A DNA stretch of 8,540 nt from an uncultured bacterium (GTDB lineage: Bacteria > Patescibacteriota > Patescibacteriia > Patescibacteriales > Patescibacteriaceae): positions 1-8,540 of the forward strand of contig CALMNI010000024.1 in NCBI GenBank assembly GCA_937868555.1, read 5' to 3'. Positions 1-6,234 of this stretch are shown piece after piece; the first letter of the stretch is position 1, and each line of letters starts with the position of its first letter. The notes under the pieces were generated by a model, which was not told the DNA's origin, searched no databases, and was given only the letters and a program-made list of their open reading frames with translations. The translations under genes were made by a program, and so were the position numbers.

Positions 1-14
1 ATTAATTATCTCTT

Positions 15-365
15 ATGAAACTTAGATATATTATCATTAAAGTAAAAGATATTGAAAGAGCCCGTAATTTTTATTCTCGTTTTTTAAACATGGATCCGAC
101 GAAGGTTGAGGGAAAACGGATGATTGTTTTTGATTTGCAAAATATAAAAATAGGTTTGTATAATCCGGTCGCCGATGGCTACACTTTTAACGATGATGAT
201 TTCGGGAGTAATTATTACGCCGCCTTTGGCGTTGATGATGTCGACGCGGAATTACAACGAGTTTCTGGGTTTGCGGAGATTCTTGGACGAAAAAAGGTTG
301 ATTATCATGACTGGTTTGAGTTTAAGGATTCTGAGGGAAATATCTTAGAAGTGCATAAAATATAG
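15..365 (+). CDS. VOC-family (glyoxalase/bleomycin-resistance fold) protein
   Basis: This 116-residue protein is about one VOC domain long. The first beta-alpha unit is visible in residues 5-25, with the V-x-D pattern at 10-12 followed by ARNFYSRFL. The C-terminal signature F-x-D-S-E-G-N-I-L-E-V lies at about 103-113. Metal-dependent VOC enzymes usually carry a His in strand 1 and another opening the second half of the domain; here both positions appear to be Tyr (Y5 and Y68). Only the terminal Glu (E112) is kept, so a metal-independent binding or enzymatic role is more likely than glyoxalase I activity; that is inference. The substrate cannot be told. The ATG has no Shine-Dalgarno upstream, but only 14 bases are visible. 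A hairpin terminator follows the stop codon. The family call is fairly sure, the function open. Confidence 0.8.
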   Translation: MKLRYIIIKVKDIERARNFYSRFLNMDPTKVEGKRMIVFDLQNIKIGLYNPVADGYTFNDDDFGSNYYAAFGVDDVDAELQRVSGFAEILGRKKVDYHDWFEFKDSEGNILEVHKI

Positions 366-374
366 CTACAACTT

Positions 375-401
375 AACGCTTCCCTCCATAGGAAGCGTTT
401 T
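375..401 (+). terminator. Hairpin terminator after the VOC gene
   Basis: AACGCTTCC (375-383) pairs perfectly with GGAAGCGTT (391-399) around a 7-base loop. The T run is only four long and partly inside the stem, so termination may be incomplete. It begins ten bases after the VOC stop codon. Confidence 0.7.
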
Positions 402-409
402 GCTATACT
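401..409 (+). promoter_or_regulatory. Extended -10 promoter for the 452-913 gene
   Basis: TGCTATACT fits an extended -10 (TGn followed by a hexamer one base off TATAAT). No good -35 lies 16-18 bases upstream, where the terminator stem sits; the TG extension could make up for that. Transcription would start near 416, giving a leader of about 36 bases with no Shine-Dalgarno close to the ATG. Confidence 0.5.
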
Positions 410-451
410 ATGGAAAAGGCGCAAGGCCGCTTAATCATTTAAACTTCTTAT

Positions 452-913
452 ATGAATAATAAAAATATTCTTATTGCAGTTATCGTCGCGGTTATCGCCA
501 CTGGCGCGTATTGGTTTTTTACTATGGATACCGCTAAAGCGCCCCAGTCCGAGATAAACATTACACAAGAGGCAACTCCGGAAAGCGGCAGCGAAGACCG
601 CGTTGCTACGCCGACGCCAACCGAGCAACCGGCCGTTGATGGTAAGCTTAAGGTTGCTAATTTCTCAGGCAAGCTCGAGAAGGTTGATACTAGCTGTTTT
701 GCCGACGGTGAATGTTATGTTGTAGTTAGCGGTAAGCACATCACGACTACTATTGGTTGGAGCCGCGATATCGTTGGATCGGTTCAAGGAGTTGAGGGTT
801 TCGGCGATCTTGAAAAGCATATCGGTGAAGAGGTTGAAGTGTATGCTAAAGACAATGGTGATGGAACCTATTCGCTATATGGCAGCCAAGGGTTTTATGT
901 AAAGCTAAAATAA
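452..913 (+). CDS. Membrane-anchored extracytoplasmic protein of unknown function
   Basis: The protein has 153 residues in three parts. Residues 5-24 are a hydrophobic helix after an NNK start, best read as an uncleaved membrane anchor. Residues 25-63 are a Thr/Pro/Ser/Glu-rich linker including a TPTPTEQP run. Residues 64-153 form a compact domain that looks beta-rich, starting GKLKVANFSGKLEKVD and ending in alternating short strands (EEVEVYAK, GTYSLYG, GFYVKLK). The strand pattern is compatible with a small barrel such as an OB-like fold, but that is only an impression. The only two cysteines, C82 and C88, lie in CFADGEC and could form a disulfide outside the cell. I see no catalytic motif. 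The gene has its own promoter and a strong terminator, so it is probably monocistronic. It may be a conserved candidate-phylum family; no function can be given. Confidence 0.8.
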   Translation: MNNKNILIAVIVAVIATGAYWFFTMDTAKAPQSEINITQEATPESGSEDRVATPTPTEQPAVDGKLKVANFSGKLEKVDTSCFADGECYVVVSGKHITTTIGWSRDIVGSVQGVEGFGDLEKHIGEEVEVYAKDNGDGTYSLYGSQGFYVKLK

Positions 914-915
914 TA

Positions 916-944
916 CAAAGCCGCCTTCGGGCGGCTTTGATTTT
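916..944 (+). terminator. Strong intrinsic terminator with UUCG tetraloop
   Basis: CAAAGCCGCC (916-925) and GGCGGCTTTG (930-939) form a perfect 10-bp GC-rich stem closed by TTCG (926-929), the very stable C(UUCG)G loop. An A and four Ts follow. It begins two bases after the stop of the 452-913 gene and ends only seven bases before the next ATG, so the following gene needs a promoter of its own or read-through. Confidence 0.9.
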
Positions 945-951
945 ATAAAGA

Positions 952-2418
952 ATGTTTACGGGAGTAACCATAAAAAAATATATACTAATTTCAGGAGCTT
1001 TTTTGCTTTTACTATTTTGTTTTCTGGTTACAAAGATTTATGCTCATGAAAGCGAAAATGAAGATGTGCAAATCATTCATATTGATGAGAAAGGATTTTC
1101 GCCCGCTAAAATTGAAATAAAAAAAGGTACAATAATAACTTTTGAAAATACAGGGAAAGAAGATCATTGGCCGGCCTCAGATGACCATCCAAGCCATACG
1201 CTCTATGATGGCACCAGCATGGAAGAACATTGTTCTTCAGGACATGATGGTTCTTTTGATGCCTGTAAGGCAATAACTAGTGGCACAAGTTGGTCTTTTG
1301 AATTTAGTAAAACGGGTACTTATACATTGCATGATCATTTATGGCCACAGCTTACCGGTGAAATTATTGTAGTAGATGCTCACGATGTAAGAATTAAGAA
1401 TAGTTTTTTTACACAAGTTTTTTCTTATATACGTCGAGCTTTTTATTCTTTAATTAATTTAGTAATCAATAAAAAACAAACTCCTGTATTAGAATCAGGC
1501 GCTATTAATACCGAATTTTACACTAAGCTAAAAAGACGTTTTGAGCATATTGTTTTAGACTCAGATCCACACGAAGCTATTCATACGCTGCGAGAAGATT
1601 CTCAAAAAGATCTCAGGGTTATGGCTCTCTGTCATGATGTACTGCATGTAATTGGCCATACTGCGTATGCTAAATATGGCAGCTTTAAAGAGGCGGTTAT
1701 ATATCAAGAAGATTTTTGCAATTCGGGCTATATCCACGGTTTATTTGAATCGTATTTTAAGACAGCGAAAGATCCTCTTGAGGGACTGAGCGAACAATGC
1801 AGCGAGTATGGAGGCGGTAAAAGACTTTTTGATTTGTGGCAATGTCATCATGGAATAGGACATGGTTTTATGTATTTGACCGGTGGCGATCTTGATGAGT
1901 CATTGGAACTTTGCCAGACGAGCCTTAAAGATGAGGAGTCAATTTCTAGTTGTCAGAACGGAGCTTATATGGAATTATTCAACTCAGAAGTATTACCCAA
2001 AGAAAAGAAATTTATTGACGCGGACAACCCGTTTTCTACTTGTGAGACCCGGGAAATGGGCAAGGCCGATTGTTATTTGTATATTCCAACTTATTTATCT
2101 CAGATAAAGGGAAAAGATTTTGTTGATATAGTAAAAGAATGTTCTAGGGCGGAAGACGGATATGAATCAGTTTGCATACAAGGAGTCGGTTCGGAGGCAA
2201 TAAAAAGGAATATGAATAATGTGGAATCAGTGTTGTCTGTATGCAAACTGGCCGGCTCAAAAAAGAACGAACAGGCATGCATAGGCGGAGCGGTGAGTAT
2301 GTATATGAATCAAGAAGGATCTCTTAAGGCTGGGAAAGAATTATGTGAGCAGATGAGCGGTAGAAATAGGGAGGCATGCAATGCTACTGTAGCTAGTAAG
2401 GAACAATTTTTTAAATAA
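952..2418 (+). CDS. Exported cupredoxin-like / Cys-His-rich repeat fusion protein
   Basis: The protein has 488 residues. An N-terminal signal or anchor (two Lys at 8-9, hydrophobic 10-27, possible cleavage after IYA at 31) sends it outside the membrane. Residues 38-142 look like a cupredoxin: strands around IIHIDEKGFSPAKIEIKKG, an EDHWPASD loop with H72, and a closing segment TYTLHDHLWPQLTGEIIVV. Aligned by eye with YHCxxHPxMxG, the Cys, His and Met copper ligands are D128, W131 and L134, so a blue-copper site is unlikely; H127 and H129 remain. An insert with C94 and C105 may be disulfide-bonded. After a linker with a hydrophobic, basic stretch (151-175) comes a helical region (about 190-480) with 14 cysteines. 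They fall largely into pairs repeating about every 34 residues, with early CHxxxHxxxH, CxxGxxHG and CHHGxGHG motifs. I do not recognise this second region; it may bind metal. No heme CXXCH motif occurs. A terminator lies just upstream, and the start may be later (see findings). Confidence 0.85.
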   Translation: MFTGVTIKKYILISGAFLLLLFCFLVTKIYAHESENEDVQIIHIDEKGFSPAKIEIKKGTIITFENTGKEDHWPASDDHPSHTLYDGTSMEEHCSSGHDGSFDACKAITSGTSWSFEFSKTGTYTLHDHLWPQLTGEIIVVDAHDVRIKNSFFTQVFSYIRRAFYSLINLVINKKQTPVLESGAINTEFYTKLKRRFEHIVLDSDPHEAIHTLREDSQKDLRVMALCHDVLHVIGHTAYAKYGSFKEAVIYQEDFCNSGYIHGLFESYFKTAKDPLEGLSEQCSEYGGGKRLFDLWQCHHGIGHGFMYLTGGDLDESLELCQTSLKDEESISSCQNGAYMELFNSEVLPKEKKFIDADNPFSTCETREMGKADCYLYIPTYLSQIKGKDFVDIVKECSRAEDGYESVCIQGVGSEAIKRNMNNVESVLSVCKLAGSKKNEQACIGGAVSMYMNQEGSLKAGKELCEQMSGRNREACNATVASKEQFFK

Positions 2419-2463
2419 TTCCAACTAGGGATAGGCTTAATTTGTGTTTTTGAGCCCAAGCCG

Positions 2464-2469
2464 TATAAT
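2464..2469 (+). promoter_or_regulatory. Perfect -10 box ahead of the six-gene run
   Basis: TATAAT matches the consensus exactly and lies in the only sizeable gap (2419-2478) before the six-gene run. The region 16-17 bases upstream is T-rich (TTGTGT at 2442-2447) and only weakly like a -35. Nine bases separate the box from the ATG at 2479, so the message would have a leader of only two or three bases, or none. Confidence 0.6.
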
Positions 2470-2478
2470 CATGGGTAT

Positions 2479-3093
2479 ATGAAATATATTGATTTAACCC
2501 ATACTTTTACTGATTCAATGCCCGTATATCCGGGCGATCCCCTGCCTTCTTTGAGCCAAATAGCTGAGATTTCTAAGGACGGGTATACTGATTTCCAGAT
2601 TACTACCGGAATGCACGTCGGAACGCATATGGATGCACCTCTGCATATGGTTGAAGGGGGCGACTATCTTAATGAAGTGGATATTTCCCGTTTTTTTGCT
2701 AGAGGGCATGTCATTGATGCTCGTCATAAAGAAATTAACTCCGATTTATTAGAGGGAGTAGATATTAAAAAGGGCGACGCTATTCTTGTGCTAACTGGTT
2801 TTGCCAAATATTTTACCAATCCTTTGTATTATGAAAAATATCCCGAATTAAGCGAAGGCTTTGCCGAAAAGGCCGTTGCTCTTGGAGTGTCTATTGTTGG
2901 TATGGATATTCCAAGCCCCGATAGATCTCCCTATAGGGTTCATAAAATATTGTTAGGGAATAATATTCTCATAATAGAGAACCTGTGCAACCTTGAAGAG
3001 CTAGTTGGCGTTGCTTCTTTTGAAATTATTGCTCTCCCGGCAAAGTTTCATTCTGAAGCCGCTCCTGTTCGAGTTATTGCCAAGATAGTTTAA
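2479..3093 (+). CDS. Cyclase-family (kynurenine formamidase-like) metal-dependent hydrolase
   Basis: At 204 residues this is the usual length for the family. It opens with DLTHTFTDSMPVYPGD, the typical first strand and YPGDP loop. The metal-site signature HxGTHxDAPxH lies at 46-56, giving likely ligands H46, H50, D52 and H56 for a divalent ion such as Zn or Mn. H155 and the IIENLCNLEEL segment (E167) match the second conserved block, and the C-terminus PVRVIAKIV is the usual ending. Members hydrolyse amide or ester bonds, including N-formylkynurenine and isatin. No tryptophan-degradation neighbour is present, so the substrate is unknown and kynB should not be assigned. The start is supported by the motif beginning at residue 5. 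It is the first of six closely packed genes behind a TATAAT box, with ten bases to the next gene. Confidence 0.9.
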   Translation: MKYIDLTHTFTDSMPVYPGDPLPSLSQIAEISKDGYTDFQITTGMHVGTHMDAPLHMVEGGDYLNEVDISRFFARGHVIDARHKEINSDLLEGVDIKKGDAILVLTGFAKYFTNPLYYEKYPELSEGFAEKAVALGVSIVGMDIPSPDRSPYRVHKILLGNNILIIENLCNLEELVGVASFEIIALPAKFHSEAAPVRVIAKIV

Positions 3094-3103
3094 AAATATC
3101 AGT

Positions 3104-3556
3104 ATGATTATTACTATTTGCTCTAGCGTCGATTTCAGTCCGAAAATTATTGAATTAAAAAAAGAATTAGAAGAACGAGGGCATAGTGTAAACATTCCTT
3201 TTTTCACGCAAAAAATTATTGATGGAGATTTGTCTTTTGAGGACTATATGTACGCTAAGGACAATGGCGGCGATATAGGTTTGCGCCAGGCCGAGTCGGT
3301 TGATATGATAAAGCGCTACTGGGATTTTATTCGTAGCTCAGACGCGATCTTGGTATTGAATCAAACAAAAAAAGGCATAGAAAATTATATAGGCGGCAGC
3401 ACATTAATGGAAATGGGTTTTGCATATGGGCACGGAAAGAAAATATTTTTATATAATGCTCTACCGGAGCGAAGCGAGCGCATTCACTACCTTGATGAAA
3501 TTATTGATATGAAGCCCATTATTTTAAATGGTAATTTAGAAAAACTAAAGTCATGA
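3104..3556 (+). CDS. Nucleoside 2-deoxyribosyltransferase-like protein
   Basis: The protein has 150 residues with a Rossmann-like layout. It opens with strand IITICSSVDF, then a helix 13-26, a second strand SVNIPFF, and strand DAILVLN at 80-86. The family signature follows at 96-112 (IGGSTLMEMGFAYGHGK), and E103 corresponds to the usual catalytic Glu of the GTxxExGxA motif. Such enzymes cleave or exchange the N-glycosidic bond of 2'-deoxynucleosides, but many relatives with this fold act as nucleoside or nucleotide N-glycosidases or sensors. The middle segment (about 36-75, DGDLSFEDYMYAKDNGGDIG) may help set substrate choice. The stop codon overlaps the next start as ATGA, which indicates translational coupling with the histidine phosphatase. 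The family is likely; the exact reaction is not determined. Confidence 0.75.
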   Translation: MIITICSSVDFSPKIIELKKELEERGHSVNIPFFTQKIIDGDLSFEDYMYAKDNGGDIGLRQAESVDMIKRYWDFIRSSDAILVLNQTKKGIENYIGGSTLMEMGFAYGHGKKIFLYNALPERSERIHYLDEIIDMKPIILNGNLEKLKS

Positions 3557-4167
3557 TTATTTATTTAGCACGACACGGGCAAGATGAAGACAATGCCTCC
3601 GGAACGCTTAACGGACGGCGCGATACTACTCTCACTGATAGAGGAACAGAACAGGCGCGCATATTGGCTGAAACGATTCGGGAAAATAATGTACATGTTG
3701 AGGCAGTATATTGTTCTCCCCTGCAGCGAACAAAACAAACTGCCAGCATCGTCTGTGAAATTTTAGGACTTACCGAGCCGGAAGAACTCAAATTATTAAT
3801 TGAGCGCGATTTTGGAATAATGACGGGATTACCGACTTCAGAAATTGTATCACGCTGCGCACCGGACATTATTATCGGCGACCCCATTGTTTATTTTTTA
3901 TCCCCTGCCGGCGCTGAAACATTTCCTGATCTTATTGAGCGAGGAAAAAAAGTAATTACGTGGGTTCGTGAGCACAGCAACGCTGAAAGCGTTTTGCTTG
4001 TAACCCATGGTGACATTGGTAAAATGATTTACGCAGCTTATTATGATTTTGACTGGAAAGAAGTTTTAACGCAATTTCACTTTGGCAATTCTGAATTGTT
4101 AGTTTTATCTGATTCCGCTAAACCAGAAGAAAGGCATCTTAATAAAGTACGGCAGTATAATTCATAG
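3553..4167 (+). CDS. Histidine phosphatase superfamily (phosphoglycerate mutase-like) enzyme
   Basis: The protein has 204 residues, a full domain. The RHG motif is at 7-9 (LARHGQDEDN), with H8 as the residue that becomes phosphorylated. The next conserved blocks are LTDRGTEQA (27-35), CSPLQRTKQTA with R59, ERDFG with E84 as likely proton donor, and VTHGDIGK with the second His, H152. All core residues are present, so it should be active. The family covers small-molecule phosphatases (sugar phosphates, nucleotides, CobC-type alpha-ribazole phosphate) and protein phosphohistidine phosphatases such as SixA. Sequence alone does not choose between them. It overlaps the upstream deoxyribosyltransferase-like gene by four bases and is one base from the next gene, which encodes a phosphohistidine domain; that adjacency may matter. 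Confidence 0.92.
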   Translation: MIIYLARHGQDEDNASGTLNGRRDTTLTDRGTEQARILAETIRENNVHVEAVYCSPLQRTKQTASIVCEILGLTEPEELKLLIERDFGIMTGLPTSEIVSRCAPDIIIGDPIVYFLSPAGAETFPDLIERGKKVITWVREHSNAESVLLVTHGDIGKMIYAAYYDFDWKEVLTQFHFGNSELLVLSDSAKPEERHLNKVRQYNS

Positions 4168-4168
4168 T

Positions 4169-5656
4169 ATGGAAATAGACTTTTCTAAATGGGAATATGA
4201 ATTCCAGCAGCGCAATACGCAGCCAGTATTAATGGCCGATACATGGTTGCGCGCCCTTAACTATACTTTTAAAGAAGAAATCGCCCTGCCAGTGGCGGAT
4301 TGCATGGATTATATATTCACAGCTGATGGCAAGGGCTGGGTAAAGAAAGATCAGAAAAGACATATATTGTCATTAATGAGAGAGGCCTGCGCACATGAAA
4401 AATATTTTATATATATACGTGAGCGCTTAGAGAAGCGCGTGCTGGATTTGCGAGAGGTTGTTGCTAGAATTTTACACACATACGAGAGAGCCAACGCACA
4501 GGAATTAAAACAGCTATGGCAAGATTATACTATTGCTTTGGAACATATAGTTCCCTGGTTTTGGATTCCTTGGTATATAACCGAAGAAAATATTATTGTT
4601 GATAAAGCACGATTTTTATTTGAACCCTATAAACATGATGTTGAGAAAATTACTGACTTTAATAATGCTTTGATGATTTTAATAACTTCTGAAAAGAAAA
4701 CAAAGTTTCAGAAAGAACAATTTGAATTTATTAAATTATTGGATTTTAATACACAGGGAATAGATACGGATAAATTTACTCAGGCTAAAGTAGATTATTT
4801 AAAGAATTTCGCTTTTCTAAAAGCATTTGTTGTTCCGCCGTGTTCATCAACAAGCATGGAAGAATTAGATCAGCAGATTAAAGAAGCAAGAGATAGAAAT
4901 CATTTTGAAGATTTTTCTGTGCAGGAAAAACGGCTAAGAAAGGAAGTAGAAATTAAGAAACAGCTTATTGAAATAATTAGCAAAAATGCAGAATTAATAC
5001 AGTTTATTGTCTGGGCGCAAGAGTTTGGTTATTTATTGACTGCGAGCGTGGAAGATATATATGAATTAATTTCTCATACCTATTTATTCCACCAAAAGAT
5101 TGCTCAAGTGCTCAAGCTTTCTTATATTGATCTAAGCGCATTAACTAGCGACGAAATAAGCAGAAGTTTAAATGGAGAAATAAACGCAAAAGATTTAAAT
5201 TTGGGTGCTCGACAACAAGGTTATTTTTTTCTTCAAGAGAATGGAAAGCGCCGAGAAGCTTTCGGACTAGAAGCTCTAGAATTGAGTGCCGAAATAAACA
5301 AAAAGGTTAATTTAGTAGACAGAAAGAATATTAAAGAAATGCAGGGGCAGCCAGCAATGCCGGGAATTGTTAAGGCCAAGGTTCGTTTAATGTTAACGGC
5401 TCATGATATTGATCTGTTAGTTCCCGGAGAAATATTAGTAGCTTCAATGACTAGCCCCGATTATGTACCTGCCATGCGGCAAGCTGCTGGTATAATTACG
5501 AGTGAAGGCGGTTTGCTATGTCATGCAGCTATAATTTCTCGAGAGCTTGGCAAGCCTTGCGTTGTTGGAACAAAAATAGCTACCCAAGTTCTTAGTACAG
5601 GAGATGAAATTGAAATGGATGGAACAACGGGGAAGATAATATTAATAAATAAATAA
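4169..5656 (+). CDS. PEP-utilising enzyme mobile (phosphohistidine) domain protein without kinase modules
   Basis: The protein has 495 residues. The C-terminal part (about 393-493) is the swivelling phosphohistidine domain of PEP synthase and pyruvate phosphate dikinase. It has the entry PAMPGIVKAKVRL, then ILVASMTSPDYVPAM, then TSEGGLLCHAAIISRELGKP with H452 as the phospho-acceptor and C451 where Ser is common, then VVGT and a closing GDEIEMDGTTGKIIL. Residues 1-390 are mostly helical and charged, with aromatic stretches (IVPWFWIPWY at 127-136) and a coiled-coil-like Lys/Glu-rich part (230-275). I see neither the ATP-grasp nucleotide-binding domain nor the C-terminal PEP/pyruvate barrel. The helical part may match the linker of PEP-synthase-like proteins. 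How H452 is phosphorylated is unknown; a partner encoded elsewhere is one possibility. It starts one base after the histidine phosphatase stop. Confidence 0.85.
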   Translation: MEIDFSKWEYEFQQRNTQPVLMADTWLRALNYTFKEEIALPVADCMDYIFTADGKGWVKKDQKRHILSLMREACAHEKYFIYIRERLEKRVLDLREVVARILHTYERANAQELKQLWQDYTIALEHIVPWFWIPWYITEENIIVDKARFLFEPYKHDVEKITDFNNALMILITSEKKTKFQKEQFEFIKLLDFNTQGIDTDKFTQAKVDYLKNFAFLKAFVVPPCSSTSMEELDQQIKEARDRNHFEDFSVQEKRLRKEVEIKKQLIEIISKNAELIQFIVWAQEFGYLLTASVEDIYELISHTYLFHQKIAQVLKLSYIDLSALTSDEISRSLNGEINAKDLNLGARQQGYFFLQENGKRREAFGLEALELSAEINKKVNLVDRKNIKEMQGQPAMPGIVKAKVRLMLTAHDIDLLVPGEILVASMTSPDYVPAMRQAAGIITSEGGLLCHAAIISRELGKPCVVGTKIATQVLSTGDEIEMDGTTGKIILINK

Positions 5657-5661
5657 AATAT

Positions 5662-6231
5662 ATGAAAAGAGTTTTTATTATTCATGGATGGTCGGGTACG
5701 CCCGACGAAGGTTGGCTCCCCTGGCTTGGCAAAGAATTAGAAAAAAAAGGTTGCGTAGTTAGTATTCCGGCCATGCCCGAAACGGATCATCCGCGTATAG
5801 AAACTTGGGTTGATTATTTAGCAAAGCTAGTAGGCAGACCAGATGAAGATACCTATTTTGTTGGGCATAGCATTGGTTGCCAAACGATACTGCGCTATCT
5901 CGAAACTATTGATACAAAAGTGGGCGGTGCGATTTTTGTTGCTGGGTGGTTCGACTTAGAAAATCTTGAAGATGATGAAACAAGAGAAATAGCCAAACCA
6001 TGGATGGAGAACTCTCTCAGTTTACAAAAAGTACAGCAGGTTTTGCCTCTTTCGACATTGATTATTTCCGATAATGATTGGTACGGAGCTTTTGAAAAAA
6101 ATAAAGAAAAATTTGCAGAACTTGGATCAAAAATAGTTGTCATGCATAACGCTGGGCATATTACCCAAAGTGATGGCTATTATGAATTGCCAGAAGCATT
6201 GGCGGAGTTTAATTTATTAACGAAAAATTAA
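5662..6231 (+). CDS. RBBP9/YdeN-family alpha/beta serine hydrolase
   Basis: The protein has 189 residues, standard for this compact alpha/beta-hydrolase group. It begins with strand KRVFIIHGWSGTPDEGWLPWL, where HGWSG forms the oxyanion region and the W-x-x-W is typical. The nucleophile elbow GHSIGC places the catalytic Ser at S70. The acid is in SDNDW (D137 or, more likely, D139), and the His is H166 in NAGHITQSDGY. The triad is complete, so it should be an active serine hydrolase. Physiological substrates of this family are poorly known. The protein is cytoplasmic, with no signal peptide. It lies five bases after the phosphohistidine-domain gene and three before the methyltransferase, inside the six-gene run. 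No Shine-Dalgarno is visible. Confidence 0.92.
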   Translation: MKRVFIIHGWSGTPDEGWLPWLGKELEKKGCVVSIPAMPETDHPRIETWVDYLAKLVGRPDEDTYFVGHSIGCQTILRYLETIDTKVGGAIFVAGWFDLENLEDDETREIAKPWMENSLSLQKVQQVLPLSTLIISDNDWYGAFEKNKEKFAELGSKIVVMHNAGHITQSDGYYELPEALAEFNLLTKN

Positions 6232-6234
6232 TAT

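Noticed and set aside
1630..2379. Multiheme cytochrome c as an explanation for the many Cys and His
   Set aside because: No CXXCH heme-attachment motif is present; the Cys-His neighbours are CH or CHH without the partner Cys three residues before.
2434..2456. Hairpin GGCTTAA / TTGAGCC after the cupredoxin fusion as a terminator
   Set aside because: The stem is seven pairs including a G-T, and no T run follows it. It is too weak to call.
3464..3482. GAGCGAAGCGAGCG short direct repeat
   Set aside because: It lies in coding sequence for PERSER in the deoxyribosyltransferase-like protein and occurs once. There is no array or mobile-element context.
3554..3556. TGA possibly read as Gly (Gracilibacteria/SR1 code)
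   Set aside because: The only TGA ends an otherwise complete protein in a standard ATGA overlap, and no gene has an internal TGA. The standard bacterial code fits.
3561..3887. 108-residue open frame on the - strand
   Set aside because: It lies wholly inside the histidine phosphatase gene, whose motifs are intact, and its protein is Ser/Arg/Cys-rich with no domain. It is a shadow frame.
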